A DNA stretch of 64,000 nt, from assembly GCF_000192475.1 (NCBI RefSeq), contig NZ_AEYW01000007.1:62001-126000 (forward strand), in the 5' to 3' direction. The position numbers were made by a program, and so were the translations under genes. This stretch comes from Ruegeria conchae. Lineage in GTDB: Bacteria; Pseudomonadota; Alphaproteobacteria; Rhodobacterales; Rhodobacteraceae. This document shows positions 1-8,574 of this stretch, in pieces. Numbering within the stretch: the stretch's first letter is position 1; each line of letters opens with the position of its first letter. The notes beneath the pieces were generated by a model. It was given only the letters and a program-made list of their open reading frames with translations. It had not been told where the DNA came from and ran no database searches.

Positions 1-1
1 A

Positions 2-463
2 GAGGTGTTTCGCCACCATGGAACGCTAGACAAGTATCTTGGAGACGGATTGATGGCTACGTTTGGCACACCGCTGCCGGGTGAATTGGATGCGAGCAAT
101 GCATTGGCTTGTGCCCGGTCGATGGTCGATATGATCGACCGCTGGAATATTGATCGCAAACGCGCCGGTGAGGCAGAGATCCAGATCGGAGTAGGGGTTC
201 ATTATGGCTCAGTTGTCCTGGGTGATATCGGAGCGAACCGGCTGGAGTTCGCCGTGATAGGCGATGCGGTAAATGTTGCTGCAAAGCTTGAGGCAATGAC
301 GCGCGAATGCGCTGCCCGCATAATTGTCAGCGATGCATTGCGCGCCCAAGCGTTGCAAGAAACACCGAACTCAGAAGACTTGATGGCAGGATTTGAACAG
401 CGGCCGGATCAGACGGTGCGAGGTGTCGCCGCCCCGATGGATTTTTGGGTGCTCCAAAAATAG
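2..463 (+). CDS. Class III adenylate/guanylate cyclase, C-terminal part (partial at left edge)
   Basis: This is the 3' end of a class III nucleotide cyclase, which makes cyclic AMP or GMP from the triphosphate. The frame is open to the window edge, so the N-terminal sensor region is missing. The visible part has the metal-binding stretch DKYLGDGLMATFG, a GVGVHYGSVVLGDIG segment, and the later IGDAVNVAAKLEA segment that carries the conserved Asn of the active site. Substrate specificity cannot be read from this fragment. It converges on alkB, with about 80 bp between the two stop codons. Confidence 0.85.
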   Translation, partial: EVFRHHGTLDKYLGDGLMATFGTPLPGELDASNALACARSMVDMIDRWNIDRKRAGEAEIQIGVGVHYGSVVLGDIGANRLEFAVIGDAVNVAAKLEAMTRECAARIIVSDALRAQALQETPNSEDLMAGFEQRPDQTVRGVAAPMDFWVLQK

Positions 464-483
464 GGGCTCCCGCCTGTCAGAAC

Positions 484-537
484 CGCATCAAAGATGCGAT
501 CCTTCCTGTTGGGCGGGGGAGCACGCTGGCGCGTGCT
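484..537. terminator. Two small hairpins between convergent genes (possible terminator region)
   Basis: CGCATC-AAA-GATGCG lies at 484-498 and AGCACGC-TGGC-GCGTGCT at 520-537, in the gap between the cyclase and the convergent alkB. Neither is followed by a clear T run, so termination is only an inference from position. Confidence 0.35.
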
Positions 538-541
538 GCGG

Positions 542-1678
542 TTAGGTGCGAGGCAGAGGGTTCTGCGCCTTGTTATAGGGCTGCCAGTCGGCGATCTCGG
601 GATAGTATTGACGTCGCCACGCTCGGACCTTGGGGTTCATGATGCGTCGCCACAATGGTGGGATCATCGCAGCAATTGTCATGACCGGATACCCATATGG
701 CAGTTGCGGGGCGGCGTCCTGAGAATGGTGTTGCAGCAAAGGGAACCTGCGGCTTGGTTTGTAATGGTGATCCGAATGGCGTTGCAGGTTGATAAGTAGC
801 CAGTTCGACGCTTTATGCGACGCGTTCCACGAGTGGCGCGGGTGGACGTGTTCGTACTTACCGTCCCCCAGGTATTTTCGCGTCAGGCCGTAATGTTCGA
901 CATAGTTGACCAATTCTAGCTGCCAGATCGCGGTACCTGCCTGCAGCAGGAATAAGCCTATCCCGGCCCATCCTCCGAGCAGATACGCCAGAAGCAGCAT
1001 GGTCGATTGCAAGGCCCAATACCGCCAGAAGGGGTTCGTGGAAGCTGTCCAGGGGCGGTCTTTGCGGGCCAGTTTGTTCGCTTCCGCGTGAAACGCCGAT
1101 TTCAGACTTTGGCGCAGGACGCGCGGATAGAAACGGTGGAAGCCTTCGTTGTAGCGTGCGGTCACAGGGTCGCGTGGGGTGCCAACATAGCGGTGGTGGA
1201 CCAGCAGATGTTCCGACCGGAAATGGGAGTAAAGCACCATCGACAGCAGGATATCACCCAGCCATCGTTCCAGCTTGCCTTTCTGGTGCATCAACTCGTG
1301 GCTGTAATTGATTCCGATCGTGCCTGAAATAACGCCCATGCCGAAGAATACGCCAATTTTTTCGATTGTGGTCAGTCCCGTTGCGCGGGTCGTGTACCAG
1401 ATCAGTCCGTAAAGCGTGAGGAACTGCACCGGAGCCCATGCTTTGGTCAGCCAAATATACCAGTCCAGCTCTTCATCTGGCGCATCCGGGTCGGCATTTT
1501 CCAAGTTAAGCCCCGTCAGTTGATCCAGCACAGCAAAGGCCCACCAAGTTGAAAGAGGCACAATCAAGACCCACCAACCACCAGCGAAGGAGGTCATCCA
1601 AATGAGTGGGACCAGCAGGTATGAGACCCAAAATGGAACGGCAGATTGCCAGCGAGAGAGGGTGTCAGATGCAATCAT
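542..1678 (-). CDS. alkB: Alkane 1-monooxygenase (AlkB-type membrane di-iron hydroxylase)
   Basis: This integral-membrane non-haem di-iron enzyme would hydroxylate the terminal carbon of medium-chain n-alkanes, using electrons from rubredoxin. The 378 residues have hydrophobic segments and all the histidine motifs of AlkB: HELMH (127-131), EHLLVHH (156-162), NYVEHYG (258-264) and LQRHSDHH (298-305). The second box has Val where AlkB enzymes usually have Gly (EHxxGHH). No rubredoxin or rubredoxin reductase gene is visible nearby, so electron partners must lie elsewhere. It follows mutY on the same strand after 59 bp. A fatty-acid or sterol hydroxylase is less likely, because the HYG and LQRHSDHH motifs are AlkB hallmarks. 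Confidence 0.88.
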   Translation of the reverse strand: MIASDTLSRWQSAVPFWVSYLLVPLIWMTSFAGGWWVLIVPLSTWWAFAVLDQLTGLNLENADPDAPDEELDWYIWLTKAWAPVQFLTLYGLIWYTTRATGLTTIEKIGVFFGMGVISGTIGINYSHELMHQKGKLERWLGDILLSMVLYSHFRSEHLLVHHRYVGTPRDPVTARYNEGFHRFYPRVLRQSLKSAFHAEANKLARKDRPWTASTNPFWRYWALQSTMLLLAYLLGGWAGIGLFLLQAGTAIWQLELVNYVEHYGLTRKYLGDGKYEHVHPRHSWNASHKASNWLLINLQRHSDHHYKPSRRFPLLQHHSQDAAPQLPYGYPVMTIAAMIPPLWRRIMNPKVRAWRRQYYPEIADWQPYNKAQNPLPRT

Positions 1679-1737
1679 CTTGGGGCTCCAAAGCGTTGCC
1701 CGAACAGTAGACCGCTCTTTATGTTTTGCACAGCGGT

Positions 1738-2793
1738 CTATTGGCCGCGCCAGAGATCGAACCCCTTGCGCATAACGGTGGGTAAGTCGCTGGGTTTGAA
1801 CTGGTGTTTGTCCATGATCACAAAATCATCCGGAGTAAACCCATCGGGCAGTTTGGTCGTCCAGATACGCAGGATCAGGTGAAAATGGGTGAAAGTGTGC
1901 CGCACTTCGCCCGGTATTTCTTGCCAACGCGCCGGGAACGGAGGATTTTCTACAGGCGCGTCGGACCAGTCCGAGCCGGGCCAGCCCAACATGCCGCCCA
2001 GCAGGCCTTTGTCGGGGCGGCGTTCCAATAGCAGAGCACCATCTCTGCGTTGGGCAATATAGATATGACCCAACCGTGTTGGTTTCGGTTTTTTGGGTGT
2101 TTTTTGCGGTAATTCTGTCTGCGTACCCGCAGCCCGCGCCAGACAGGGCGCATAGAGTGGACAAATCCCGCAGGCTGGAGATTTAGGAGTGCAGATCGTC
2201 GCGCCTAAATCCATAACCGCCTGAGCATGATCCCCGGGCCGCAGAGGTGGTGTCAGTGACGCGGCCTTTTCTTTCAACAGGGGTTTTGAACCAGGTAGGG
2301 GATCGTGAATGTCATATAACCGCGCCATGACTCGTTCGACGTTGCCGTCCAAAACAGTTTCGGATTGATCAAATGCAATCGCTGCAATAGCAGCAGCGGT
2401 GTAGGGCCCAACTCCCGGCAGTGTCAGTAATTCGTCGTATCTCTCGGGGAATTGACCATCATACTCAGCAGCGACAACGCGCGCGCATTTCAATAAGTTG
2501 CGCGCGCGGGCGTAATAGCCAAGGCCAGCCCACTCGCCCATGACCTGATCGTCTTGGGCCTGTGCCAAGGCTTTGACAGTGGGCCAACGGGTGGTGAATC
2601 TGATGAAATAGTCGCGCACAGCGGCTACGGTGGTCTGCTGTAGCATAACTTCGGAAAGCCAGACCCGATAGGGATCAGGCATGACACCGGCGGCGCGATC
2701 CACCGGGCCAATCCGCCACGGCATTTCCCGCGCGTGGCGGTCGTACCAGTCCAACAGCGTCTTGCTCAGGTCGATTTCGGTGCAGTCACGCAA
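1738..2793 (-). CDS. mutY: A/G-specific adenine DNA glycosylase MutY
   Basis: MutY removes adenine mispaired with 8-oxoguanine in base-excision repair. The 351-residue protein has the catalytic Glu in SEVMLQQT (E48), the helix-hairpin-helix LPGVGPYTA (125-133), the catalytic Asp in VLDGNV (D149), and the iron-sulfur loop with cysteines 201, 208, 211 and 217 in the expected C-x6-C-x2-C-x5-C spacing. A C-terminal NUDIX-like recognition domain follows. The start appears to be TTG, with GGGAG about 11 bases upstream; no better in-frame ATG precedes the conserved region. It is divergent from the DUF721 gene and may share its promoter gap. Confidence 0.95.
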   Translation of the reverse strand: MRDCTEIDLSKTLLDWYDRHAREMPWRIGPVDRAAGVMPDPYRVWLSEVMLQQTTVAAVRDYFIRFTTRWPTVKALAQAQDDQVMGEWAGLGYYARARNLLKCARVVAAEYDGQFPERYDELLTLPGVGPYTAAAIAAIAFDQSETVLDGNVERVMARLYDIHDPLPGSKPLLKEKAASLTPPLRPGDHAQAVMDLGATICTPKSPACGICPLYAPCLARAAGTQTELPQKTPKKPKPTRLGHIYIAQRRDGALLLERRPDKGLLGGMLGWPGSDWSDAPVENPPFPARWQEIPGEVRHTFTHFHLILRIWTTKLPDGFTPDDFVIMDKHQFKPSDLPTVMRKGFDLWRGQ

Positions 2794-2874
2794 GTTTTAT
2801 GTAACTCCCTGTCGGGTTTCACTGGCGCACAGGTCGCAGCTTATTACAATAGCCGCGCAAGAGTTGGAAACCAG

Positions 2875-3381
2875 ATGCAACGCAGACGTTCTTCGACCCG
2901 CGGGTTCAAGCGTACCGCCACTTTGCTGAATGACCGGATCAGGCAGGCCGGGGAAAGCCGGGGTTTTGCCGTCTCGCGCCTTTTGACTCATTGGGCCGAG
3001 ATTGTGGGCCAGGACATCGCGTCGATCGCCCGGCCGGTGAATGTAGGATACGCCAAGGGCGGATTTGGGGCGACGCTGACGGTGCTGACAACCGGGCCGC
3101 AGGCTCCAATGCTGGAGATGCAGAAAGAGCAGCTCCGTGACAAAGTGAATGCCGTCTATGGTTACAACGCGATTAATCGGGTACGTATCACCCAGACCGC
3201 GCCGACCGGGTTTGCCGAGGGGCAGGCGAGTTTCGATCATAAACCGAAACAGACAAAACCTGTTGTTTCACCAGAAGTCGCAGCTGAGGCCGACAATGTG
3301 TCGCGCGCAGTTCATGATGAAGATTTGCGTGCAGCCCTTGAACGTTTGGGCCGCAACGTTTTATCCAGACAGAAACGCTAA
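2875..3381 (+). CDS. DUF721 (DciA-like) protein
   Basis: A 168-residue protein of the DUF721 family, whose better-known members (DciA) interact with the replicative helicase DnaB. The recognisable part is near the N-terminus (LLTHWAEIVGQDIASIARP and the following beta-rich stretch). The C-terminal tail is polar and probably disordered. I chose the ATG at 2875, which has GGAA upstream and begins just before the basic MQRRRSS stretch; the frame is open further upstream but overlaps the start of divergent mutY. It sits 14 bp before a dsbA-like gene, so the two are probably co-transcribed. The family call is good; the replication role is inferred from homologues. Confidence 0.85.
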   Translation: MQRRRSSTRGFKRTATLLNDRIRQAGESRGFAVSRLLTHWAEIVGQDIASIARPVNVGYAKGGFGATLTVLTTGPQAPMLEMQKEQLRDKVNAVYGYNAINRVRITQTAPTGFAEGQASFDHKPKQTKPVVSPEVAAEADNVSRAVHDEDLRAALERLGRNVLSRQKR

Positions 3382-3395
3382 GAAAGGGCTGAGGA

Positions 3396-4061
3396 ATGAG
3401 CCGGATTGCAACCGTAATATGTGCGGCTGTCGCCGTAGCCGCTGGCGGCTATTGGCTGACAACGTCGAGTAATACGATCCCTTCTAACCCGCTTGTCGGT
3501 ACCGCCGAGGCGCAAGAGGCGGATCTGGACACGTCAACCATCGTTGAGATGGTGCAGGGGGCGGAAGACGCGCCAGTCGAGATCATCGAATATGCATCAT
3601 ACACTTGTCCGCACTGCGCGAACTTTCATCAGGGCGCGTATAAGCAGCTCAAGAAGGACTTCATCGACACGGGCAAGGTCAAGTTCACCTACCGCGAGGT
3701 GTATTTCGACCGCTATGGCCTTTGGGCATCGATGGTGGCGCGGTGTGCGAGCCCCGAGAAGTTCTTTGGCATTACCGATCTGCTGTATGAAGGTCAGTCT
3801 GAATGGACTCGCGCCGGAGGTCCCACCGAAATCGTTGAGGAGCTGCGCAAGATTGGTCGTCTAGCAGGTATCGACAATGATCAACTTGAAGCCTGCTTGC
3901 AGGACGGCACCCGCGCGCAGACGTTGGTAGCCTGGTACCAAGAGAACGCTGAACGTGATGGAATTCAGGCGACACCCTCTTTCATCGTGAATGGCAAGAA
4001 GGTTGATAACCAGTCTTATGACGACTTCAAGAAGTTGATCGAAGACGAGCTGGGCAGCTAA
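3396..4061 (+). CDS. DsbA-family thiol:disulfide oxidoreductase
   Basis: A periplasmic thioredoxin-fold oxidoreductase of 221 residues. The N-terminus is a hydrophobic signal or anchor segment (about residues 4-20), followed by a linker and the active site YTCPHCANF with the redox pair C71 and C74. The cis-Pro loop (ATPSFIVNG) lies near residue 200. CPHC is the DsbA-type dipeptide and favours dithiol oxidation of exported proteins, although thiol-reducing DsbG-like or BdbD-like roles cannot be excluded. A further cysteine pair in the inserted helical domain is typical of the family. It probably forms a two-gene unit with the upstream DUF721 gene. Confidence 0.9.
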   Translation: MSRIATVICAAVAVAAGGYWLTTSSNTIPSNPLVGTAEAQEADLDTSTIVEMVQGAEDAPVEIIEYASYTCPHCANFHQGAYKQLKKDFIDTGKVKFTYREVYFDRYGLWASMVARCASPEKFFGITDLLYEGQSEWTRAGGPTEIVEELRKIGRLAGIDNDQLEACLQDGTRAQTLVAWYQENAERDGIQATPSFIVNGKKVDNQSYDDFKKLIEDELGS

Positions 4062-4070
4062 TCCCTGTTG

Positions 4071-4093
4071 GGCCAGCCTGTATCGGGCTGGCC
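4071..4093. terminator. Bidirectional hairpin terminator between dsbA-like gene and lpxK
   Basis: A perfect 8-bp stem, GGCCAGCC with GGCTGGCC around a 7-base loop, fills the short gap between the two convergent genes. The downstream bases are only mildly T-rich, so it is judged mainly by stem strength and position. Confidence 0.55.
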
Positions 4094-4099
4094 ATTCGT

Positions 4100-5098
4100 T
4101 CAGGGTGAGGGTGCGACTTTGGTTAACATCGCTTTGACCATTTCATCCTGATTGATGTGTAGCCGAACCGGAAGTGTAAGGACCTTACTTCGGAACGCCG
4201 CAGGTAAGCGCACGGCGTCCTTCTCGGTTGTAACCAATTGGGCGCTCAACGCTTTAGAGTCCTTCTCCAAGCGGCTCATAAGGGCGGTTGTCAGCGGTTG
4301 GTGATCGTCCAAAGCTTCGGCGCGCAGCAGTTTTGCACCTAGTTGCCGCAGAGTTTCAAAAAACTTTTCGGGGTATCCGATGCCCGCAAATGCCAGAACA
4401 GAGGTATCGCTCCAGTCCATCCCGGTTTGCAGCGGTCGCATCTCACCCGTGGCGTGGGGCACCGAAAGGGCGTGGCTCCATCTTTCAGCAAAAATCGATT
4501 GCGCCTCGGAATCGCCAAGGGACAATACAAGATCAGTCCGCTTCAACCCCGCTTCCACGGGTTCTCGCAAGGGTCCGGCAGGAAGGCACAGCCCGTTGCC
4601 AAATCCCCGCGCGGCATCCACCACGATGATCGAAAAGTCTTTGTTGACCGAGGGATTTTGAAATCCGTCATCCAGTACAATAGCGGTCGCGCCTGCAGCT
4701 GCGGCAGCCTGTGCTCCGGCGGCACGATCCTTTGCAACCCAGACTTCGGCGAATGCAGCCAACAAAAGGGGTTCGTCGCCCACCTGCGCCGCGGTGTGTT
4801 TCCGCGGGTCAACCTGCACCGGGCCTTCCAGAGATCCACCATGTCCGCGGGTGACAACATGAGGTTGGTGCCAGATGCCCCTCAGACAATCCAGTACCCA
4901 TACTACGGTTGGCGTTTTGCCGGTGCCGCCCGCGTTCAGGTTGCCGACGCAGATTACCGGTACCCCGGGTGAGAGGCTCTGCCCGCTCGCCACGCGGCGG
5001 GCTGTCGCGGACGCGTAGATGCGGCCGAGTGGTGCAAGTAATCTGGCCCGCAAGTTCAACTGATCGGGGGCCGAATTCCAAAAATCAGGGGCGCGCAT
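4100..5098 (-). CDS. lpxK: Tetraacyldisaccharide 4'-kinase LpxK
   Basis: LpxK phosphorylates the 4' position of the lipid A disaccharide precursor at the inner membrane. The 332-residue protein has an N-terminal membrane-associated helix and the P-loop [14 protein letters not shown] (52-65), typical of this family, then the VTRGHGG and LDDGFQ motifs that follow it in LpxK. The start ATG at 5098 overlaps the end of the waaA-like gene by 14 bp, so it is translationally coupled as the last gene of a pmbA-cysQ-waaA-lpxK operon. Confidence 0.95.
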   Translation of the reverse strand: MRAPDFWNSAPDQLNLRARLLAPLGRIYASATARRVASGQSLSPGVPVICVGNLNAGGTGKTPTVVWVLDCLRGIWHQPHVVTRGHGGSLEGPVQVDPRKHTAAQVGDEPLLLAAFAEVWVAKDRAAGAQAAAAAGATAIVLDDGFQNPSVNKDFSIIVVDAARGFGNGLCLPAGPLREPVEAGLKRTDLVLSLGDSEAQSIFAERWSHALSVPHATGEMRPLQTGMDWSDTSVLAFAGIGYPEKFFETLRQLGAKLLRAEALDDHQPLTTALMSRLEKDSKALSAQLVTTEKDAVRLPAAFRSKVLTLPVRLHINQDEMVKAMLTKVAPSP

Positions 5099-6320
5099 GG
5101 TGGGCCCTCCACCGGTCCAGCGTGTCTTGCACCATGTCGATCAGTTGATCCGCCTGTGGCGCGCCTTCGGTTACAATCTGCCAACCGGCCAATGCCATGT
5201 CTGCGGTGCGGTCCGGGGCCAGCAACTCGACTACGCCATCGCCCAACTCAGTCGCTGACTTTATGGTTAGGGCGGCGTTGGCTTGGTTCAACCTATCATA
5301 AAGGACCTGGTAATTGCCGACATGCGGACCATTAATCACCGCCGATCCCAACGCGACTGCAATCAACGGGTCTTGACCACCTGCGTTGCGTTCTAACGAA
5401 CTGCCCATGAATGTCACGGCTGAAACACGATGCCAAAGGCCCAGATCTTCGGGTTCTGACGACACGATGACTTGCGTTGTATCCTCAATGGCATGACCTT
5501 CGTCCCAATTAGCGCATCGCAAGTCCATCGCCTCTAAACGTTTGTACAATGGCGCGGCCTCGGATGCATCGGCCACGTGCAGAACCATAGCAAGACGCGG
5601 CAACAATCGTAGTGCCTGGCGATGTGCACTGAGTACCGAAATAAACTCCTTGGCCTGAACCCATGCGGCCAGCCAAACTGGCCGACCGGCCAGAATGTGG
5701 TTGGTCTCGATCAATTCATCCTCGGGCCAAGGGGTTGGGTTGGGGCTGATATGAAGAGGAGGTTCGACCGAAATTTTTGCCGAATTGACCCCCAGCCTCC
5801 GGATTTGGCGTGCTGTTTCATCATTTGTGGTGAGGATGGTCATAAAGCAATCCAGCGTATAACGGGTAATATCCGGGAGCCAACGCCCACCTCGTGCCGT
5901 CTTCACTTCAACTAATGCCTCAAGCAGTACGAGCGGGATTGACCGTTCCTGCGCACGGGTAATGATGTTTGGCATTAATCCACCGCCGAACCAAAGTCCC
6001 ATATCGGGGCGCCAATGGTCCAGGAAAGCTCGTGCGGCACCGGTGTGTTCGGCCGGGAGCTTTAGAATTTGGCAGCTGCACTCTTCCCATTCTCCGAAAT
6101 CGGCGTCGGGAGGCGCTGTTAGAAGCAGCGACAAACCCGGTCGCGCAGACATCAAGCGGCGACAGAAATCATCAACAGCGCGTAGCCGGTATGGTGTGCT
6201 GACATGCACCCATAAAACTTCTCCCTCGGGACGCGCTATACCTGCAAAACTGGTGTTCTTGGGAACACCCCAAGAAAGGACCCGATAGGCCGCCAGGCTG
6301 AGAGATCGTGGTTTACTCAT
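5085..6320 (-). CDS. Divergent WaaA/KdtA-family glycosyltransferase
   Basis: This 411-residue GT-B protein has the N-terminal domain of 3-deoxy-D-manno-octulosonate (Kdo) transferases and sits directly before lpxK, as waaA genes often do. However, two signatures are altered. The usual ASVGE with its catalytic Glu reads VSTPYRL (about residues 40-46), and the usual GGHNxLEPA near the C-terminus reads GGQDPLIAV (314-322). The nearby [11 protein letters not shown] is kept. It may be a specialised or impaired Kdo transferase for a modified inner core. Start and upstream stop overlap as ATGA with the cysQ-like gene. Family assignment is good; function as a genuine WaaA is uncertain. Confidence 0.75.
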   Translation of the reverse strand: MSKPRSLSLAAYRVLSWGVPKNTSFAGIARPEGEVLWVHVSTPYRLRAVDDFCRRLMSARPGLSLLLTAPPDADFGEWEECSCQILKLPAEHTGAARAFLDHWRPDMGLWFGGGLMPNIITRAQERSIPLVLLEALVEVKTARGGRWLPDITRYTLDCFMTILTTNDETARQIRRLGVNSAKISVEPPLHISPNPTPWPEDELIETNHILAGRPVWLAAWVQAKEFISVLSAHRQALRLLPRLAMVLHVADASEAAPLYKRLEAMDLRCANWDEGHAIEDTTQVIVSSEPEDLGLWHRVSAVTFMGSSLERNAGGQDPLIAVALGSAVINGPHVGNYQVLYDRLNQANAALTIKSATELGDGVVELLAPDRTADMALAGWQIVTEGAPQADQLIDMVQDTLDRWRAHHARP

Positions 6321-7117
6321 GCAGAGATGCCGATCCCGCGCGGGTCCAATCTGGAACGAAGATTTTCATGTACCTCTGAGCCCGCCGCTACAACGCCATT
6401 CAGGCGAGGGTGAGCATTATTGAACCGTAAAGGATGCCCCAACCGATCTGTACAGCGTCCACCCGCCTCACGCAGGATAAGATCACCGGCGGCGATATCC
6501 CATTCCCAACTGGGGCGCAGGGTCAGCATTCCGTCGAACCGTCCTTGTGCAACCAATGCCATCCGATAAGCGAGTGACGGCCGGTACACTCGGCGAAATT
6601 CCGGGACAGCCTCAGATAGCCAATGGCGCGGATCAAGATTAGGTTTTGCGGCCAGAATCTCAGCTTCGGACAGCTGCACCCGCCCAGAAACGTATATGGG
6701 TCTGCCATTCAGCGTTGCGCCTTGCTCTTTCGCGGCGGCATAAAGCAGATCACGCATTGGCAGATAAATGACCGCTGCCGTTACTTCCCCCTGCTCAGTC
6801 ACGGCCAGCGAATGCGCCCAGGTGCGTGATCCTTCGGCAAAACTGCGGGTGCCATCGATGGGGTCAATGACAAAGACCCGATTACGGGTCAGGCGATCAG
6901 GTGAATCCTCGGTTTCTTCGCTGAGCCAGCCATAGTCTGGGCGGGCAGCCTGCAGTTCACGCTCGAGCATTGCATTGACGGCCAAATCTGCTTCGGTAAC
7001 CGGTCCTGCGCCTTCGGGTTTGTCCCAGCGCTGGGCCTGAGGGCCAGAATAGCGCGTGGCGATATTTCCGGCTTCAAGTGCGGCGTCGATCAGCAGGGAC
7101 AGGTCAGTTGCCGGCAA
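6317..7117 (-). CDS. Inositol monophosphatase-family phosphatase (CysQ-like 3'(2'),5'-bisphosphate nucleotidase)
   Basis: A magnesium-dependent phosphatase of 266 residues with the complete metal-site set of the family: EE at 67-68, DPIDGT (85-90) and WDIAAGD near residue 206. Members hydrolyse inositol monophosphate or 3'-phosphoadenosine 5'-phosphate; the compact size and alphaproteobacterial context favour the CysQ type, which recycles the by-product of sulfate assimilation. It overlaps the pmbA gene upstream by 14 bp and the waaA-like gene downstream by 4 bp, so it belongs to that operon. Substrate cannot be fixed from sequence alone. Confidence 0.88.
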   Translation of the reverse strand: MPATDLSLLIDAALEAGNIATRYSGPQAQRWDKPEGAGPVTEADLAVNAMLERELQAARPDYGWLSEETEDSPDRLTRNRVFVIDPIDGTRSFAEGSRTWAHSLAVTEQGEVTAAVIYLPMRDLLYAAAKEQGATLNGRPIYVSGRVQLSEAEILAAKPNLDPRHWLSEAVPEFRRVYRPSLAYRMALVAQGRFDGMLTLRPSWEWDIAAGDLILREAGGRCTDRLGHPLRFNNAHPRLNGVVAAGSEVHENLRSRLDPRGIGISA

Positions 7118-8450
7118 GGGTCATCCCTTCGATCAGCAGCGAGGGTACAACGCGCGACAAGTAAACGCGCGCATCGTTTGCAGGAATGATGCGCATTAAC
7201 ATGTCGCGCAGATTGCCCGCGATGGTGCATTCGTTGACAGGGTGCGTGATCTCACCGTTTTCGACCCAAAAACCCGAGGCCCCGCGGGAATAGTCGCCGG
7301 TATTGGGGTTGATGGTCGAGCCAATCATCGACGTAACCAAAAGCCCTGTCCCCATATCGCGCAATAAATCAGCACGTGTTTTGTCGCCCGGCGTCAGGCT
7401 AAGGTTCCAGTTGCTGGGTGAGGGTGGCCCGGATACGCCGCGCGCGGCGTTCCCGGTAGAGCTCATTTCCAGTTTGCGCGCGCTGGACAAATCCAGCGTC
7501 CATCCAGTCAGCACACCATCCTCAACGATAGCTCGCCTGTGTGTTGCCAGGCCTTCGGCGTCAAATGGGCGCGAGCCGGAGATGCGCGGGCGATGTGGGT
7601 CTTCGATCAGCGACAGGTGTGACGGCAGAACCTGCTGCCCTAGGCTTTCCTTCAGCCAAGAGGCTCCGCGTGCAATAGCGGCGCCATTGCTGGCCGCCAG
7701 CAGATGGCCGATCAGGGACGAAGAAATACGCTCGTCGAAGACGACAGGGAAACTGCCGGTCTGCGGTTTGCGCGCACCGACGATCTGAACCGCGCGCTCA
7801 CCTGCTGTTCGGCCGATCTCGGCCGGACCGCGCAGATCTGACTGAAAGGTACGGCTGTCACCGTCATAGTCACGTTCCATCCCTGTGCCCTCGCCGGATA
7901 TGGCAACGCATGAGGTTGAACGGCTGCTGCGCATGTAGCCACCCGAAAAGCCGTTTGTCGCAGCAAGATGAACCCGGTGAGTGCCATAAGCCGACGCCGC
8001 GTCAGAAACCTGCGATACGCCCGCCACTTCCAACGCCGCTGCTTCGGCAGCCAACGCGTCCTGCATCAGAGCTTCGGCGCTGGGTTCAGGGGCCGTGTCA
8101 AAAAGTTCCAGTGCATCCATGTCCCAGTCGGTGATCAACTGGTCGGGTTCAGCCAAACCGGTAAACGGATCCTCCGGGGCTTCCCGGGCCATGGCAACAG
8201 CCCTTTCGGCCATCGCTTTGAGGGTCTCGGGACGGCTGTCTGAACTGGAAACGATCGCCTGACGCTTGCCCAGAAAAACCCGCAGCCCCAGATCGGTTGC
8301 TTCCGAGCGTTCGGCATGTTCCAGCGCACCACCACGCACCTCTACAGAAACGGATGATCCATCAATAACAATGGCATCGGCCGCCTCGGCGCCAGCCCTG
8401 CGGGCTGCGTCCAGCAGTTCGTCGCTGATGTTCTGAGGTGTTCGGGTCAT
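7104..8450 (-). CDS. pmbA: TldD/PmbA-family metalloprotease component PmbA (TldE)
   Basis: PmbA (TldE) is the non-catalytic partner of the TldD metalloprotease, a pair that matures or degrades certain peptides such as microcins and antitoxins. At 448 residues the length is normal for PmbA, and the sequence shows its N-terminal domain (ADAIVIDGSSVSVEVRGG) and the glycine-rich C-terminal region (NTGDYSRGASGFWVENG). The HExxxH motif of TldD is absent, as expected for the E subunit. The ATG at 8450 has GGAGG just upstream. It heads the minus-strand operon that ends with lpxK; no tldD lies in the window. Confidence 0.92.
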   Translation of the reverse strand: MTRTPQNISDELLDAARRAGAEAADAIVIDGSSVSVEVRGGALEHAERSEATDLGLRVFLGKRQAIVSSSDSRPETLKAMAERAVAMAREAPEDPFTGLAEPDQLITDWDMDALELFDTAPEPSAEALMQDALAAEAAALEVAGVSQVSDAASAYGTHRVHLAATNGFSGGYMRSSRSTSCVAISGEGTGMERDYDGDSRTFQSDLRGPAEIGRTAGERAVQIVGARKPQTGSFPVVFDERISSSLIGHLLAASNGAAIARGASWLKESLGQQVLPSHLSLIEDPHRPRISGSRPFDAEGLATHRRAIVEDGVLTGWTLDLSSARKLEMSSTGNAARGVSGPPSPSNWNLSLTPGDKTRADLLRDMGTGLLVTSMIGSTINPNTGDYSRGASGFWVENGEITHPVNECTIAGNLRDMLMRIIPANDARVYLSRVVPSLLIEGMTLAGN

Positions 8451-8537
8451 GAGGCCTCCGGTCTGGTTATACTGGACCTAGCCTCGGATCGTTCGTCCCG
8501 CAAGGCCTGCAGCACAATAGCGTAATGTGCCTCAGGC

Positions 8538-8565
8538 GGGAAAGGCCACGATTGCGGCCTTTCCC
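8538..8565 (-). terminator. Strong hairpin after the DUF2125 gene
   Basis: A perfect 10-bp stem, GGGAAAGGCC with GGCCTTTCCC around an 8-base loop, lies about 10 bp after the stop of the DUF2125 gene. No T run follows on the minus strand, so it may be a weak terminator or a 3'-end stabiliser. Confidence 0.5.
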
Positions 8566-8574
8566 ATATGTTGA

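Noticed and set aside
1709..1739. AGACCGC/GCGGTCT inverted repeat after mutY
   Set aside because: The 7-bp repeat has a 17-base loop, overlaps the mutY stop and lacks a T run. Not strong enough to call a terminator.
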